From contig NZ_MTZV01000003.1 in assembly GCF_002362315.1 (NCBI RefSeq), positions 248,001-312,000 of the forward strand: DNA of 64,000 nucleotides, written 5' to 3'. Shown piece after piece: positions 61,342 through 64,000 of the stretch (the first letter of the stretch is position 1; every line of letters begins with the position of its first letter). Position numbers and translations under genes: made by a program. This DNA comes from Paraburkholderia acidicola. Lineage in GTDB: Bacteria > Pseudomonadota > Gammaproteobacteria > Burkholderiales > Burkholderiaceae. Below the pieces are notes generated by a model. That model did no database searches. It was given only the letters and a program-made list of their open reading frames with translations, and had not been told where the DNA came from.

Positions 61342-62151
61342 ATGAAAGATCGCGTCGAGTACAAGCGCAGCAACGAGATCCCGGGTCTCGTGCTTAGCGA
61401 GGCGCGGTTTTCCGATTTTCGCTTCGAGCGTCATTACCATCTGGACTATCACGTCGCGCTAGTCACCGACGGCGTTCAGCGCCAGGGCTTTCATGGCGAA
61501 ACCCTGCTACTGACACCGGGCACCATCCAGCTCATGCCACCGGGCGAAGTGCACGATGGCAACAGCGCCGGGGACGAGTCCTACACGCTCAAGACGTTTC
61601 GTGTCTCCCCTCAACTGCTGAGCGGAATCACCGAGGAAATCACCGGGCAGGATCGTTTTCCTGCGCTCGGCGGAACGGTGCTTCAGGACGTGCGGCTTGC
61701 CGGCCATTTGTCCCGGCTGCACGATGCGCTGCGGGCGGCCCAGGAGGCCGAGCCCATGGAGGTGCAATCCGAATGGTTGATGTTGCTTGACCGCCTGTTT
61801 TCTCAAACGCGTATGGTCAAGCCGCAGTTCATCAAGGGCACGCTCACGTCGGTGCAGTGGCAGCGCGTCAGGGATTATTGCGATGTCCACCTGGCCGAGA
61901 AGATCACGCTGGAAGAGCTGGCCGCTCTTTGCGCCCTCGAGCGTTTTCATTTTCTCAAGCTCTTTAAGCAAACCGTCGGTATGACGCCGCATGCGTGGCT
62001 CGTGCGCCTGCGGCTGGAGCGCGCGTGCTCCTTGCTAAGTCACCCCGATGCGTGTCTGACGCAAGTGGCTCAGGAAGTCGGTTTCTACGACCAGAGTCAT
62101 TTCAATCGAGCCTTCCGGCAAGCGTTCGGCGTGTCGCCATCGCAGTATTGA
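61342..62151 (+). CDS. AraC family transcriptional regulator
   Basis: A 269-aa regulator. The N-terminal cupin-like sensor (about 10-95) contains the family start ARFSDFRFERHYHLDYHVALVTDGVQR and LTPGTIQLMPPGEVHDG. The C-terminal double HTH begins at about residue 175: ITLEELAALCALERFHFLKLFKQTVGMTPHAWLVRLRLERA and LTQVAQEVGFYDQSHFNRAFRQAFGVSPSQY. CTGGAGG precedes ATG 61342. It may control the following RidA-dehydratase operon or the preceding oxidoreductase; both are inference. Confidence 0.92.
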   Translation: MKDRVEYKRSNEIPGLVLSEARFSDFRFERHYHLDYHVALVTDGVQRQGFHGETLLLTPGTIQLMPPGEVHDGNSAGDESYTLKTFRVSPQLLSGITEEITGQDRFPALGGTVLQDVRLAGHLSRLHDALRAAQEAEPMEVQSEWLMLLDRLFSQTRMVKPQFIKGTLTSVQWQRVRDYCDVHLAEKITLEELAALCALERFHFLKLFKQTVGMTPHAWLVRLRLERACSLLSHPDACLTQVAQEVGFYDQSHFNRAFRQAFGVSPSQY

Positions 62152-62397
62152 AGCTTTAGATCCCGGCAAATAAGCGCGCCATGCGGCGCGTCCGCCGCGC
62201 GCTCATATCCCGCTCCCTACCCTCAATCAAATCCTCGCCCGCAACCCACTCAATTTTTTACAAGTGGAACGAGCGCATGTCCTTTAACTTCGAGGCATGG
62301 GGAAAGGTCGTTGCCTTTCCATGATCGTCAGCCTGAGCGATCCACCGGCGCCGTTCGCCGAATGCGTCGCCACTTGTTTCGCCATCAAGGAGAACCT

Positions 62398-62865
62398 ATG
62401 AATCGCACTGAACTCGATCGTCGCCTCGCGGAACTGGGCATCGAATTGCCACTGCCGAAAGCGGCCATCGCCAACTACGTACCCACCGTTCTGGCAGCGG
62501 GCTTCCTGCATATTTCAGGGCAAGTCGCATTCAAGGACGGCACACCGTTCGCCATGGGCCAGGTCGGCACGGAAGTCAGCATCGAACAGGCAAAAGAAGC
62601 GGCACGATTCGCCGGGCTTGCCCTGCTCTCGCAACTTCGCTCGCAACTGACGGACGACCTGAGCGTCATTCGCGTCTGCTCCGTGACAGGTTACGTACAC
62701 GCAGCCACCGAATTTACGGCGCATCCGGAAGTGATCAACGGCACATCAGATGTTCTCGTAGAAGTGCTTGGCGATAAAGGTCGGCACAGCCGCGCTGCAG
62801 TAGGCGTATCGAGCCTGCCGTTCCGTTGTCCGGTTGAAGTGTCCGCTGTGATCCAGCTTGGCTAA
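62398..62865 (+). CDS. RidA family (YjgF-like) protein
   Basis: A 155-aa member of the ~150-residue RidA subgroup: LAELGIELPLPKAAIANYVPTVLAAGFLHISGQVAF at the N-terminus, then VTGYVHAATEFTAHPEVINGTSDVLVEVLGDKGRHSRAAVGVSSLPFRCPVEV. RidA proteins hydrolyse reactive enamines released by PLP-dependent dehydratases. The substrate Arg position in this group is usually within the C-terminal GKxxRxAVG-type segment, here GRHSRAAVG. AAGGAG precedes ATG 62398. It lies 15 bp before an amino-acid dehydratase gene, which fits an enamine-hydrolase role. Confidence 0.92.
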   Translation: MNRTELDRRLAELGIELPLPKAAIANYVPTVLAAGFLHISGQVAFKDGTPFAMGQVGTEVSIEQAKEAARFAGLALLSQLRSQLTDDLSVIRVCSVTGYVHAATEFTAHPEVINGTSDVLVEVLGDKGRHSRAAVGVSSLPFRCPVEVSAVIQLG

Positions 62866-62880
62866 CGGCGATTGAACTCC

Positions 62881-63867
62881 ATGACACTGCATATCGAAAC
62901 ACCGTTGATCGAGTCCCGTGCGCTCTCGCTCAAGACCGGTAGAGACATTTTTCTCAAACTGGAATCGCTGCAACCAAGCGGTTCCTTCAAGCTGCGCGGT
63001 GTCGGCTTTGCGTGCGAGGAACACAAGCGCAATGGTGCCCGGCGTTTCGTCACCGCGTCCGGCGGCAACGCCGGGTATGCAGTGGCCTATGCAGGCCGCG
63101 AGCTTGGCATTCCAGTAACGGTCGTCGTACCGCAAACCACATCGGAGCGCGCGAAGTCGCTCATTCGCGGAGAAGAAGCCGAGGTCGTGGTTCACGGCGC
63201 TGCGTTCATCGAATCCAACGAGTACGCCCGCTCGATTCTGACGGACAACGACGCCTGGCTCCATGCGTTCGACGATCCTCTACTATGGGCAGGACACGCG
63301 ACGATGATCGAGGAGATCGCGAGGCAAACCGAGCGCCCCGATCTGGTCGTTTGCTCGGTTGGTGGGGGTGGATTGCTCGCTGGTGTTATCGAAGGATTGC
63401 GCCGGGTGGGCTGGACCGACACCCCGGTGCTTACGGTCGAGACCGATGGTGCTGATTCCTATAACCAGGCGCTTAAAGCGGGCAAACCGGTCACGATCTC
63501 CGGGATCAAGTCCGTGGCCACGTCGCTTGGTGCCAGCAAGGTAGCCGAGCACGTCGTCACACTCGCAAACGAGCATCCGATCCGCAACTGCCTCGTGACC
63601 GATGCCGAAGCGATTCAAGGCAGCGTGATCCTGCTCGAGGAGCATCGTCTTTTGACCGAGCCGGCGTGCGGTGCATCGGTGGCGGCACTCTCACGGATTC
63701 CGGAGTATTTCCCGGACGCGCAGCGCATTGTAGTGATCGCCTGCGGTGGCGTGGGTACGACGAGCCAGCAACTGCTGGAGTGGTCCGACTTTTATCCACT
63801 CGATGGTGATCTGTTCGCAGCTCGCCATTCCGCTGAACCGACCTCACTCGACAGAGTGAAATCATGA
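62881..63867 (+). CDS. PLP-dependent threonine/serine dehydratase-like enzyme
   Basis: A 328-aa fold-type II enzyme. The Schiff-base Lys37 lies in PSGSFKLRG, TASGGNAGYAVAYAG follows as the substrate loop, and VGGGGLLAGVIEG (about 162-174) binds the phosphate. The length and the absence of a regulatory ACT domain resemble catabolic serine/threonine dehydratase (SdaA-independent, SDS-type). It would form 2-aminoacrylate or 2-aminocrotonate, consistent with the adjacent RidA gene. Its TGA overlaps the next ATG. Start 62881 is preferred; TTG 62872 is possible. Confidence 0.88.
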   Translation: MTLHIETPLIESRALSLKTGRDIFLKLESLQPSGSFKLRGVGFACEEHKRNGARRFVTASGGNAGYAVAYAGRELGIPVTVVVPQTTSERAKSLIRGEEAEVVVHGAAFIESNEYARSILTDNDAWLHAFDDPLLWAGHATMIEEIARQTERPDLVVCSVGGGGLLAGVIEGLRRVGWTDTPVLTVETDGADSYNQALKAGKPVTISGIKSVATSLGASKVAEHVVTLANEHPIRNCLVTDAEAIQGSVILLEEHRLLTEPACGASVAALSRIPEYFPDAQRIVVIACGGVGTTSQQLLEWSDFYPLDGDLFAARHSAEPTSLDRVKS

Positions 63868-64000
63868 ACGACGCGCTGATCAACTCGCTGGGCGACGAAC
63901 TGTATGCCGCAGTGAAAGCGTGCCACGCGCTCGAACCGCTCACGAGCCGCCACGCCGACCTGACGATCGACGACGCATACCGCATCCAGCAACGCGTCAA
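63864..64000 (+). CDS. 2-keto-4-pentenoate hydratase-like protein, 3' end outside window
   Basis: The first 45 codons are visible: MNDALINSLGDELYAAVKAC, then a segment ending LTIDDAYRIQQRV. The N-terminal helix and 'DAY.IQ' segment are typical of the MhpD/4-oxalocrotonate decarboxylase family, which acts on small 2-keto acids in meta-cleavage-type pathways. The ATG overlaps the dehydratase stop by 4 bp, so it belongs to the same operon. Identity of the substrate cannot be judged from this fragment. Confidence 0.72.
   Translation, partial: MNDALINSLGDELYAAVKACHALEPLTSRHADLTIDDAYRIQQRV

Noticed and set aside
61262-61342. 26-codon reading frame whose TGA overlaps the araC-type ATG (possible leader peptide)
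   Set aside because: Its ATG lies inside the TATAAT -10 box, so it would not be transcribed from that promoter, and it has no ribosome site.

Overview
The window looks like a chromosomal stretch from a GC-rich betaproteobacterium of the Burkholderiaceae, most like Paraburkholderia or Burkholderia. The evidence is gene content and order: the rimP-nusA-infB-rbfA-truB block with rluB and scpB beside it, odhA-odhB-odhL followed by zapE, a recCBD operon, and many MarR/LysR/AraC-regulated accessory genes. No rRNA, tRNA, CRISPR array, prophage or complete insertion sequence was recognised.

Region by region. (1) 1-4160 is surface and envelope related: the 3' part of a glycine-rich repeat protein, a TpsB-type outer-membrane transporter, a DUF2147 periplasmic protein, and an orphan IS5-type transposase N-terminal domain. 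(2) 4323-13505 (minus strand) carries zapE, the 2-oxoglutarate dehydrogenase operon odhA-odhB-odhL, and typA. (3) 13848-23637 (plus strand) holds two complete tripartite export systems end to end: marR-OMF-emrA-emrB, then macA-macB-OMF. (4) 23720-33576 (minus strand) is the translation and transcription block: scpB, rluB, rimP, nusA, infB, rbfA, truB. (5) 33963-42016 is a mixed zone: aminotransferase, LysR regulator, a second orphan IS5-type domain, small secreted proteins (one resembling the acid-shock protein Asr), a YdcF/ElyC-type membrane protein, an antibiotic-biosynthesis-type monooxygenase and an EAL-domain protein. (6) 42017-51742 (minus strand) is recC-recB-recD-arfB, every junction a 4-bp overlap. 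(7) 51976-64000 is metabolic and accessory: a FUSC transporter, periplasmic trehalase, a class II aldolase/ketopantoate-reductase pair, a methyltransferase, a GNAT acetyltransferase, a quinone-oxidoreductase-type enzyme, an AraC regulator, and a RidA/amino-acid dehydratase/keto-acid hydratase operon that runs off the right edge.

How they work together. The odh operon makes the three subunits of one TCA-cycle complex. The nusA operon couples transcription factors with ribosome maturation and initiation, and its leader shows a promoter plus a terminator-like hairpin. The efflux blocks each supply inner-membrane pump, periplasmic adaptor and outer-membrane channel. The last operon pairs an enamine-producing dehydratase with an enamine-hydrolysing RidA protein.

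The observations I consider most worth following are: the RstA-box-like repeat in front of an Asr-like His/Lys-rich periplasmic protein (39176-39579); the two orphan transposase-derived domain proteins; the nusA-operon leader; the arfB coupling to recCBD; and the non-collagenous repeat protein next to a TpsB transporter without a visible TpsA partner.
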